Shown here in pieces: positions 17,052 to 24,420 of a DNA stretch of 54,205 bases. The first letter of the stretch is position 1, and every line of letters begins with the position of its first letter. Origin of the DNA: Pseudomonas huaxiensis (GTDB taxonomy: Bacteria > Pseudomonadota > Gammaproteobacteria > Pseudomonadales > Pseudomonadaceae). The DNA lies in NCBI RefSeq assembly GCF_003231275.1, contig NZ_QKVL01000038.1:1-54205 (forward strand). Reading direction: 5' to 3'. The notes under the pieces are model-generated. The model was not told where the DNA came from. It did not search any database and saw only the letters and a program-made list of their open reading frames with translations. A program made the position numbers and the translations under genes.

Positions 17052-18424
17052 CGCGGAGCCTCCGGGGTTGTGGGGCGCTGGATGTGCTGGAGGCGATTGC
17101 GGGTGTCATCGCCTTGGTAGATGCCGCGTGAGCTGTTGCTGCGAGCGTCGTTGCGCTGGATCAGCAGAAGGGCGGTGTTGCCTGCAAGGCTGCGTCGTAG
17201 TTCCAGTTCAGTTTTGAGGTTGTTGATTTCCTGGGTCAGCGTTTCGTTTTCACTGCTCAGCGTCTGCTGAGCCAGTGCGTTGGCGGCGACATTGGGCTCC
17301 TTTCGGCCAATGAGTAGTGTGCGCTGCAGCAGCAGGGCTTTTTCCAGGACGGCTGACAACGCGACCTCTGAGGCCAGGCGCTGGGTCAGCACATCGCGGT
17401 CGGGTTCATCACGGAGTGCCTCGATCACGCCTCGGGTAATGGGAAGTGATTGGCTGCTGGCTGCCTGGAGGTTTTCGAAGGTAGTCGGGGTACTACCGCT
17501 GACCAGTTGCTGAAGGGCCTGCAGCTTGAGTTCGTGCTCGCGTTGGATTTCGGGTGTGAGGCCGGCGCCCGGTTGTGTCTGGGTTTTGGTGCAGGTGTCG
17601 CAGGTACGCTGCTCACGCTCGCCGAGCACCCGCGTGGCCCACTCCGAGGCTGCTTGTGGGGTGGGCCAGGTTTGGCAGCTCAGTTGGTTAGCGCAGTTGT
17701 TGAAGTTGGCGGGAGACGTGTCATCGACATGTCGTCCGTTCACAAGGTTATAGCCCGCGCGAGTGACGTCACTGACCAGTTTGATAGGTGGTTGACCATC
17801 ACCGCCGGCCGGCTGGCCTCCGACCCAGGGTACGCCACGACTGCCACGTTGGGTTTCGGCCTGGTTGACTGCTGCGACTGCATCTTTGCTACCGACCGAT
17901 TGGGTGAGGGCCATGCCCTCCGCCAACTGGTTCCAGCCCAACTGGCCACCTGCGATGTCAGCCATACGGTTGGCCATTGCCCGGCAGGTGTTCTTGGAGC
18001 GGTCGAAGTCCAGGCGAGCTTGGAGGATGCCGTTGGTGAGGAGGTTGTAGAGGCCGGGGTCGGCTCGCTGAATGATCAACGCGGGGAGGGACGCCACTGC
18101 GCTGGTAGCGTTCTGAATTACCGAGCTCATGATCGACTGGAAGCCGTTGGTGATGCCGTTGAGCTGGTTCTGCAGCGTCGTTTCCAGTCGCATGTCCCCG
18201 CAGATGAGGTTGTTGTTCCAGCCCGCGCCGACCCCGATACTGCTCATGCTGGCTGCGCCATTCATGGAAACGGCGTTGCCTCCACCAATGCTGTAGAACA
18301 CGTCATCGCCCAGAACGCTGCCGCCTGCGCTGAAGCCACTGTTGAACAGTGTGGGTGCTCCCTGAACCAGTCCGGCAGACATCAGCAGTGCAATCAGCCA
18401 GGTACGGTGAGTGCGAAGGTTCAT
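17048..18424 (-). CDS. ICE protein, PFL_4711 family (TIGR03755)
   Basis: 458 aa with a signal peptide (cleavage after LVQG, about residue 22). Mature N-terminus is Gly/Ser-rich, then a helical region, two CxxC-like Cys pairs (TCDTCTK near 280) and a C-terminal coiled coil (ENETLTQEINNLKTELE). TraH-like in position and composition; expected to be a periplasmic assembly factor of the GI-type T4SS. Overlaps its neighbours by 4 bases on each side. Confidence 0.88.
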   Translation of the reverse strand: MNLRTHRTWLIALLMSAGLVQGAPTLFNSGFSAGGSVLGDDVFYSIGGGNAVSMNGAASMSSIGVGAGWNNNLICGDMRLETTLQNQLNGITNGFQSIMSSVIQNATSAVASLPALIIQRADPGLYNLLTNGILQARLDFDRSKNTCRAMANRMADIAGGQLGWNQLAEGMALTQSVGSKDAVAAVNQAETQRGSRGVPWVGGQPAGGDGQPPIKLVSDVTRAGYNLVNGRHVDDTSPANFNNCANQLSCQTWPTPQAASEWATRVLGEREQRTCDTCTKTQTQPGAGLTPEIQREHELKLQALQQLVSGSTPTTFENLQAASSQSLPITRGVIEALRDEPDRDVLTQRLASEVALSAVLEKALLLQRTLLIGRKEPNVAANALAQQTLSSENETLTQEINNLKTELELRRSLAGNTALLLIQRNDARSNSSRGIYQGDDTRNRLQHIQRPTTPEAPR

Positions 18425-19374
18425 CGTGTCGCTCCTTCGAAGTCGGTACAGCCGAGATAGGTCTGACCCTTACGCTCACAGCAGCTGTAGGGTCTCCAAA
18501 GTGTCCAGGCGTAGTCGCCTCGTTGGGCTTGAACCTGAGGGTCTGTGTGGGGAAAGGTTGTGCAGGTTTTTGACAGGGTGGGCGTCAGTTCCTGCCACGT
18601 ACCGCTGTTGGCGTCGCTCTCTTGCAAAGGGCCAGCAGGCCAGTACCCGTCCTTGGGTTTCGCCAGGAGTGGTTGGTAGACATGGGCCTGGCCGCGGCGA
18701 GTGACGATGTCGCCTGCTCGTTGGGCTACCACTGCGGCAGCCTTGTAGTCGTCGACCTGATGGAGGAAGCCGCCTCGTGGATAGATCGCTCCCCACAGAT
18801 TTTGAGAACTGCGGCTACCGATCTCGCGCAGGCCTGGAGTCAGGGCTTCAGGGAAAACCGCTTCGGGTATGTTGAAGCGCCAGGCGATGCTGTCCAGCGT
18901 GCTCAGGTAGAAGGGAGTCAGGGGCGTCCCTGCGCCTGCGCACACATAGCCGGAGCGATTGGCGAACTGACTGAACATTGCGCCAGCGGGGTGGCCGATC
19001 ACATCGGCATTCTTGAATTTGCTGAGGACGTTTTCGTAACTATGAGACGTGGTACCGCCACCGCCGCTGCGTGCATCGTTACTGACAGGACTGTAATGGC
19101 GGGCTGGCTGCCAAGGGTTCTCTCCCGTGGAGGCGTAGCTGGACACTACGGCATCCGGGACATAGTGGCTGACCTTTGGGGATTTTCGGACTTTACAACC
19201 AAACTTGGTGCAGAGAAGCCAATAGCAAACCCCGACAACGCGGTACTGAAGGCATTGAGGAGATGAGGCTGACGCCACAACAGTTCCCAGGTCCAGCGCC
19301 GACGCAGTGCCATGTCCGCTGATGAGAATCAGGAAAAGCCCATGTGACGGAAGGCGTTCGATCAAGCGTGACAT
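18421..19374 (-). CDS. ICE protein, PFL_4710 family (TIGR03756, TraU-like)
   Basis: 317 aa with an N-terminal signal sequence ending near HGTASA. It is Cys-rich (CLQYRVVGVCYWLLCTKFGC), as in the TraU-like family that helps assemble the conjugative pore. It is the most upstream gene of this part of the minus-strand block: its 5' side is the cassette at 19.8-23.5 kb, where a PFL_4709 family gene would be expected. Weak ribosome site; the promoter must lie within the region to 19799. Confidence 0.88.
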   Translation of the reverse strand: MSRLIERLPSHGLFLILISGHGTASALDLGTVVASASSPQCLQYRVVGVCYWLLCTKFGCKVRKSPKVSHYVPDAVVSSYASTGENPWQPARHYSPVSNDARSGGGGTTSHSYENVLSKFKNADVIGHPAGAMFSQFANRSGYVCAGAGTPLTPFYLSTLDSIAWRFNIPEAVFPEALTPGLREIGSRSSQNLWGAIYPRGGFLHQVDDYKAAAVVAQRAGDIVTRRGQAHVYQPLLAKPKDGYWPAGPLQESDANSGTWQELTPTLSKTCTTFPHTDPQVQAQRGDYAWTLWRPYSCCERKGQTYLGCTDFEGATR

Positions 19375-19799
19375 GGACTAGAACCTACTTCAGGAGTGGG
19401 TTCATAAAGTCCGATATGTTAGAGGGGCAGAGCGACCAAAAACCAGGGATTGGTCGTGCCCGTATTTGAAAAGGTTGCCTTTGATAGAATGCCGGTGCGT
19501 TCTCCGCTGCCGGCGCTCCGGCTTCTCTAAATAGCCAGTTGCGCAAGAGTTAGGATTCCCTAGCTAAGGGAACACCACCGCTTGGCGACTCGTTACTGAA
19601 AGTTTGCAACAAGTTATGCTGCGATGCTCACATTGGCTTACAGGTTGCGGTGTTCACGGCATTACTTTACTAATAGTGCCTAACGCATCGAGTGATCTGC
19701 ATTAACTAAAGACTCGATGGGCTCAGCCGATATACGCTGCAGACTAGAGCGCTACAGCTAATGCTGCGCTGAATATCTCTGCCTCCCAAGGAGTCCTCG
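19375..19799. promoter_or_regulatory. divergent intergenic region rich in palindromes
   Basis: 425 bp without a gene, between the minus-strand PFL_4710 gene and the plus-strand cassette. It holds CGACCAA/TTGGTCG (19433-19456), GCCGG/CCGGC (19509-19522), TTCCCT/AGGGAA (19556-19572) and CATCGAGT/ACTCGATG (19686-19719). These are candidate operator or terminator structures. I find no relic of a PFL_4709 gene. Confidence 0.5.
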
Positions 19800-20294
19800 A
19801 TGACCCACAAATGGCACCTGTTCGAGGCGTCGTTGCAAGCGCACAAACCGGCACTTCTGGCCGACCTGAATCCCCCTGCAACAGGCAAAGTTCTTCAGCG
19901 ATTACAAAGTGAACTGGGTGTCAGCTTGCCGGATGGGTTTCTCGATGCCTTGCGCGGGCACGATGGCCAAAAGGGTATCAGCGAGCCGCTGCTAGGCGCT
20001 TATCAATGGCTCTCCAGTGCCGGGATTCTAGATGCTTGGATTTTCTGGAAAAAACAGTCTGAAAGTGCAGGGTTCGATAATGGTGGTGCCGAGCCAGATC
20101 CGGGAGTGCAGGGTCATTGGTGGAACATCGGATGGATTCCATTCGCTTCCAACGGGAGTGGTGATTACCTCTGTTTAGATCTTGTGCCCGCCGCTGGTGG
20201 CAAGTCAGGCCAGGTGATTTCGGTATGGCACGACGACGGCGCGCGCTGTGTAGTCAGTGAAAGCTTCACGACCTGGTTTGCTCTATTTTTCTGA
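19800..20294 (+). CDS. SMI1/KNR4-like protein
   Basis: 164 aa after an AAGGAG ribosome site. Family features: helix LQRLQSELGVSLPDGFLDALRGHDGQ near the N-terminus, GHWWNIGWIPFASNGSGDYLCLDL in the centre (the W..I.F....G...D/LDL signature) and a final helix (ESFTTWFALFF). Known: many SMI1/KNR4 proteins are immunity proteins for contact-dependent or other toxins. It is first in a plus-strand three-gene cassette, 39 bp before the HNH-like gene. Inferred: an immunity or regulatory partner of that gene. Confidence 0.82.
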   Translation: MTHKWHLFEASLQAHKPALLADLNPPATGKVLQRLQSELGVSLPDGFLDALRGHDGQKGISEPLLGAYQWLSSAGILDAWIFWKKQSESAGFDNGGAEPDPGVQGHWWNIGWIPFASNGSGDYLCLDLVPAAGGKSGQVISVWHDDGARCVVSESFTTWFALFF

Positions 20295-20333
20295 TAGTCC
20301 CTGTTCGCCCACTATTTTATCCAAGGAAAAGGT

Positions 20334-21887
20334 ATGGAACTTACCCTTACCGAATTGAAGGAACAGCGGCTGCAGAAGTTGTTCAGCGATTGTCAGCAGC
20401 AGGTCATTGCCCAAGTAATCGGGCCGTTCGGCCTTTCTACCGCCATGTTCGAGGATCGCAATGGCGGCAATGTCACCACCGTCCATAACTTCGAAAACGC
20501 CAGTGCCGATTACGTGGCGGAGAAGGACCAGAAAACCTATACCGCTTCCCGTGAGCGGTATGACCGCAGCAAGCTCAAGGACATCAAGCAGAGTGTCAAA
20601 GATCAGCTTAAGGCACCAGGAGTAGACGGTTATACCGGTAATGAGGTCGACCCTGCACACCTAGAGGCCGATCATGTTACAGCCCTGAAGACGATCTATA
20701 ACGGCCGAAAGAACCATCTGGCCTACAACACAGGTGAGGGCCTAGATCGTCTTAGCGATGTGGCGAACAGCACAGAAAACCTGGTCGCAACGCATCGGGA
20801 TGTGAACAACCCCAAGCGAGCCAAAGACATTCTTGAGTTTGCTGATGAAGTGGTCGATGGCAAGACTCAGGCCGAACGCCTAGGGCTTGATTCGGAGCGG
20901 ATGAGGGCGGCAAAGGACCGTTCCGAAGAGTTCCTGGAGGGCACCGCGAACCGTGCGATCAGAGTCAAGCAAACCGGTGAACTGCTTAAGACAGGCGCAA
21001 ACCAGGCCGCTCAGATGGGCCTGCGCCAAGCTTTGGGTGTGCTGCTCAATGAATTGGTCAATAGCCTGTTCAACGAGATCAAAGCTTTGATCAAGCACGG
21101 GGTAGAACAGGGTAAAACCTTGTTCGAAGAGATTCGTCAGCGCTTGGCTGTGGTGGTAGAGCGCGTGCTCAAGAAAATTCCCGATGCAGTCTCCCAGATG
21201 TTCCAGGGAGGCATCAGTGGCTTCATGAGCAATTTGCTGACCTTTGTGCTTAACGGGTTTCTGTCTACTGCCAAGCGCTTTGTCACGGTCATTCGCGAGG
21301 GGCTGATTGGATTATTCAAGGCTTTCAAGATGATTCTCTTTCCACCGGCGCATCTGACATCTGATCAAGCGTTGCAGGAAGGCTTGAAGTTGCTGAGTGC
21401 GGTGGTTGTGTCATCGGTGGGTCTCCTGCTCCAGGAGACCGTAAAAACGTTCATCTCGAGTATGGCGTTTCTGTTACCTGTGGCCGATATCCTGTCCTCG
21501 GCATTGATAGGTACGTTGAGCGGTTTGTTGTCGGCGTTTCTCGCCTATCAGATCGACTGCCTGTTTGATCGCTATCGTCACGGCTACGACGAGCAATTCA
21601 TGGATGAATTAATCGCGGACTCTCGGCGTCGGGAGGAGCTTGCACAAGGTTTGGTTGAACTGTCAGAAAGCTCCTTGCGGAATGTGAGCGCTTACAACCA
21701 GTCGATCATTCTTTATCAGGGTATTGGACATACTTTCGCGGCTTCGGGCCGAATGGCTGATGCGACCTTGGTAAGCCTCGAGCAGACGGTATCGCTAACC
21801 CGTGAGCAGGTTGCAAAAAGCGTGGCGATGATCGAGTACATCGAATCGAGTCAACGTGACATAGAAGATTTTCTGGAAACGCTTTGA
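20334..21887 (+). CDS. HNH-like nuclease with hydrophobic helices
   Basis: 517 aa, preceded by AAGGAAAAGG. Residues 108-165 fit an HNH endonuclease: EADHVTAL (Asp113-His114), then ENLVATHRDVNNPK aligned with the usual NL-x4-C-x2-CN-x2-K pattern (Asn149, Asn158, Lys161), with the zinc-ligand Cys replaced by His154 and Val157. Residues 210-290 are amphipathic helix; 285-420 contain several strongly hydrophobic segments (FMSNLLTFVLNGFL, LLSAVVVSSVGLLL, LPVADILSSALIGTLSGLL), suggesting membrane insertion. The C-terminal 90 residues are helical. The next gene starts one base after the stop. Not a family I recognise; inferred to be the effector of the cassette. Confidence 0.65.
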   Translation: MELTLTELKEQRLQKLFSDCQQQVIAQVIGPFGLSTAMFEDRNGGNVTTVHNFENASADYVAEKDQKTYTASRERYDRSKLKDIKQSVKDQLKAPGVDGYTGNEVDPAHLEADHVTALKTIYNGRKNHLAYNTGEGLDRLSDVANSTENLVATHRDVNNPKRAKDILEFADEVVDGKTQAERLGLDSERMRAAKDRSEEFLEGTANRAIRVKQTGELLKTGANQAAQMGLRQALGVLLNELVNSLFNEIKALIKHGVEQGKTLFEEIRQRLAVVVERVLKKIPDAVSQMFQGGISGFMSNLLTFVLNGFLSTAKRFVTVIREGLIGLFKAFKMILFPPAHLTSDQALQEGLKLLSAVVVSSVGLLLQETVKTFISSMAFLLPVADILSSALIGTLSGLLSAFLAYQIDCLFDRYRHGYDEQFMDELIADSRRREELAQGLVELSESSLRNVSAYNQSIILYQGIGHTFAASGRMADATLVSLEQTVSLTREQVAKSVAMIEYIESSQRDIEDFLETL

Positions 21888-21888
21888 G

Positions 21889-23478
21889 ATGGAAATGAAC
21901 GATCGTAGTGCAACGCGGCAAGACCTCCAGATCGTCGAAGCTTTCTCTTCGGTCAGTGTGCCGGAACAGATCTACCGCCAGAGCAATATCGGGGAGTTGG
22001 TACAGGGAATGACCGATGCCCAGGCGTCGGTTCAATCAACCACCAGCAAGTTGGAGCGCGCGCGTCGTGAGCAAAAGGAAGGTAACTTCTTCGGTAACTG
22101 GTGGAACGATCGGAGTGATGCAGTTCAGGACGCACAGCTTGACTTGAACAAGTCGATTGGCAGCCTGACGCAGAAGTCCTCGCAGCTTTTGATTGTTAAT
22201 ACAGCAATCTCCAAGATTCTGCATGATCAGCAGGGTGTTCTGTTACAGCAGCAGAATATTTTGAAAGGCCAGGCCGACACGTTGCAGACGCAAAACGGCA
22301 AGATCCTCAGTCAACAGAGGATTTTGGAGCAGCAACAGCGGGAAATTAATGCCGCCAATGAAGGGCTGATGCAGGCCAAAGGTATCACCCAGGAGCAGGC
22401 ACAAAAACTTGTAGGATGTGTAGTTCGGGTGAGTGAGGCCGAGAAGGCCATTCACCTGGCGAACCAAGATTTGAGCCAAAGTGTCGATCTTCGTTTGAGA
22501 GAGTCTACGCAGGATTACCTAGCGCGTTTGCGCCAAGGGTTGGAGGAGCGGGATCAGCGTTGGTTAACTGCAGAGCGGCAGGTGCACGAGGCGTTCGAAG
22601 CGCAGAACAAACAGATTCAGCATGACCAAGCTGCGTTGCATGAGCATCTCGTGGTTCTTCGAGAAAGCTTGGAACTGAAGCTGCAAGTCAGTGAGCAAGC
22701 GTTCGAGTCACGCGCGACGGCGCAGCAGCAGGTCATCCGGCAAATGGAGGAGCTTTTTACGCTGCAGGTCGAAAGCGCTCAGCAGGCTGTTGTGGAGTCT
22801 TCCCAGCGGAGCGAGTTGGCTTTCGAACAGGTGCGTGAGACGGTCGAGTCACAAAATGCGCAACTGCAGAATCAGCATACTGCTATGCGTGAGCAACTGG
22901 GTATCCTTGACGAGAACCTAGAGCAGCAATTGCAAGCCAGCGTGCAGGCGCGTGAAGCATTCGAGGGGCAGAATGCGCGACTGCAAATGGAACAGACTGT
23001 TTTACGTGAGGAACTTGTTGTTCTTGAGGGAGGCCTAGAGCAAAAGCTGCAAGCCAGTATGCAAGTGTTGGAATCGAGTATGACTGCGCAGCAGGAGGCC
23101 ATCCAGCAAATTGAGGAGCGCTTCTCGCTGCAGGTGGAAAGCGTTCGGCGAGCTATCGTGGCATCTGCCAAGCAAAGCAGTTCGGCGATCCTGAATACTC
23201 GGAAGATGATGACAGATACGTTCGAGTCGGTCCGGCAGGCAGTCAAGCAAGCTCTCCAAGCGCAAGAAATAGATTTCAAGCAGTCACTCGAAGATGTCGT
23301 GACAGGTCTGGAGGCGGCCCGGCAAGAGCTGATGACCCAGCAATCGCAACTGACCGATCTCCAGCAAGCGTTGAAGCAGAACCAAAAAAGGCAGCTGATC
23401 GGCCTGATTTCTGTCGGTTTGCTGGCTCTTGGTGCACTGGTATGGCAAGCCACCTATGTTTGGGGGACAGTTCTTTGA
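21889..23478 (+). CDS. long coiled-coil protein with C-terminal membrane anchor
   Basis: 529 aa. Nearly the whole protein from about residue 40 to 495 is Gln/Glu-rich heptad sequence. A block of the type LExKLQxSxQxxES...AQQxxIxQxEExFxLQVESxxxA appears twice (about residues 262-305 and 383-425), an internal duplication. One transmembrane segment ends the protein (LIGLISVGLLALGALVW, about 500-516) with a short tail. One base separates it from the HNH-like gene, so they are translationally coupled. It resembles in layout membrane-anchored coiled-coil sensors or stator-like components of defence systems, but no homologue is recognised. Confidence 0.65.
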   Translation: MEMNDRSATRQDLQIVEAFSSVSVPEQIYRQSNIGELVQGMTDAQASVQSTTSKLERARREQKEGNFFGNWWNDRSDAVQDAQLDLNKSIGSLTQKSSQLLIVNTAISKILHDQQGVLLQQQNILKGQADTLQTQNGKILSQQRILEQQQREINAANEGLMQAKGITQEQAQKLVGCVVRVSEAEKAIHLANQDLSQSVDLRLRESTQDYLARLRQGLEERDQRWLTAERQVHEAFEAQNKQIQHDQAALHEHLVVLRESLELKLQVSEQAFESRATAQQQVIRQMEELFTLQVESAQQAVVESSQRSELAFEQVRETVESQNAQLQNQHTAMREQLGILDENLEQQLQASVQAREAFEGQNARLQMEQTVLREELVVLEGGLEQKLQASMQVLESSMTAQQEAIQQIEERFSLQVESVRRAIVASAKQSSSAILNTRKMMTDTFESVRQAVKQALQAQEIDFKQSLEDVVTGLEAARQELMTQQSQLTDLQQALKQNQKRQLIGLISVGLLALGALVWQATYVWGTVL

Positions 23479-23695
23479 TTCCATATTTTAGGCCGCGCAA
23501 GAGGGTTTTTGTGCGCACGCAAGCAGGGGCGCGCAGGTTAATTCGCCACTCAAGCAGCTAGGGTTTAGCTCAGTTGTGGCCAAGCGCGACACTTCTCTTT
23601 CCAATTTAACGTGGTTATAAAAATGAGAGGGGCTGCGGACGGTGTGGCAAAGAAAGTGTTGGCGGACCGCTCTCGCAGTACGCCAACCTGTAGGT

Positions 23696-24178
23696 TTAAA
23701 TGAGGCCTGCTTCTGCAAACGAAAATGCCTCACCTGATCCCACGATGAAGTGATCCAGCACACGGACATCCACCTTGGCGAGGAGATCTACCAGTGCCTG
23801 GGTGAGCATCCTGTCGGCCTGACTTGGTGAAACATCCCCTGAAGGATGGTTGTGGGCAAGCACCATGGCTGCGCAGTTGAGCTCCATGGCGCGCTGCAAG
23901 ACTAGCCGCGGGTAAATTGGCGCGGCATGGATAGTTCCATGAAACAGAATTTCGAAACTGATCACTCGATGACGGGTATCGAGAAATACGACGCCAAACA
24001 CCTCATGTTTCTGCGGTGCGAGTTTCAACTGCAGGAACCGCTTGGCACTCGGCAGGCTGGTCAACTCAGGACCGCGCTGAAAAAGACGTTGTTCCAGAAC
24101 CGAAATGGCCTCCCGAATCATGCAGTCTTCCTGCTCGATGGTCGCAGTGGCCGTTGTGGCTGGATAGGAATCGGACAT
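23696..24178 (-). CDS. radC: RadC-family JAB/JAMM-domain protein
   Basis: 160 aa. JAMM metal-binding residues are present: Glu59 (HEVFGVVFLD) and His109-x-His111...Ser118...Asp122 in AHNHPSGDVSPSQAD. It lacks the helix-hairpin-helix N-terminus of chromosomal RadC, as do most element-borne copies. Despite the name, a repair role is not established; frequent occurrence next to antirestriction genes on mobile DNA suggests a role in establishment. CTGGAGG precedes the ATG. Immediately upstream is the second structured RNA-like element. Confidence 0.9.
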   Translation of the reverse strand: MSDSYPATTATATIEQEDCMIREAISVLEQRLFQRGPELTSLPSAKRFLQLKLAPQKHEVFGVVFLDTRHRVISFEILFHGTIHAAPIYPRLVLQRAMELNCAAMVLAHNHPSGDVSPSQADRMLTQALVDLLAKVDVRVLDHFIVGSGEAFSFAEAGLI

Positions 24179-24211
24179 GGGAACCTCCAGGGACGAACAA
24201 GAGGCTCCGGC

Positions 24212-24346
24212 CCCAACGGGACTGAACCCCGTTGGGTGGAATGGATGGGCCCGAAAGTGGGCGAGGAGTGGAGTCGTTCAACGCGGCATCGCTGCGTCGT
24301 AGCTTCAAGAACGTCGCTACCTGGGCGGGTTGCTGATCACATCAGC
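24212..24346 (-). promoter_or_regulatory. structured 5' UTR element, copy 2 (radC-motif-like)
   Basis: Upstream of radC. Plus-strand order: CCCAACGGG/CCCGTTGGG (24212-24236), GCCC/GGGC (24249-24262), ACGCGGC/GCTGCGT (24281-24297), core stem GTAGC/GCTAC with TTCAAGA in the loop (24299-24320), CTGGG, then GCTGAT/ATCAGC (24332-24346). Placement next to the radC ribosome site fits a cis-acting leader. Confidence 0.65.
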
Positions 24347-24420
24347 AGGCTCACGAAGGATTGTTATTGAAGCGCGTGTTGCTGGGGATGATGATTGCGC
24401 AGTCCACGGCGTCCGGATTG

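Noticed and set aside
17450..18460. 336-codon plus-strand ORF
   Set aside because: Shadow of the PFL_4711 family gene in GC-rich DNA.
19706..19888. 60-codon minus-strand ORF as a relic of PFL_4709
   Set aside because: No signal peptide or family pattern, and it overlaps the SMI1/KNR4-like start.
22872..23453. 193-codon minus-strand ORF rich in Ser and Cys
   Set aside because: Antisense shadow of the Gln/Glu-rich coiled-coil gene.
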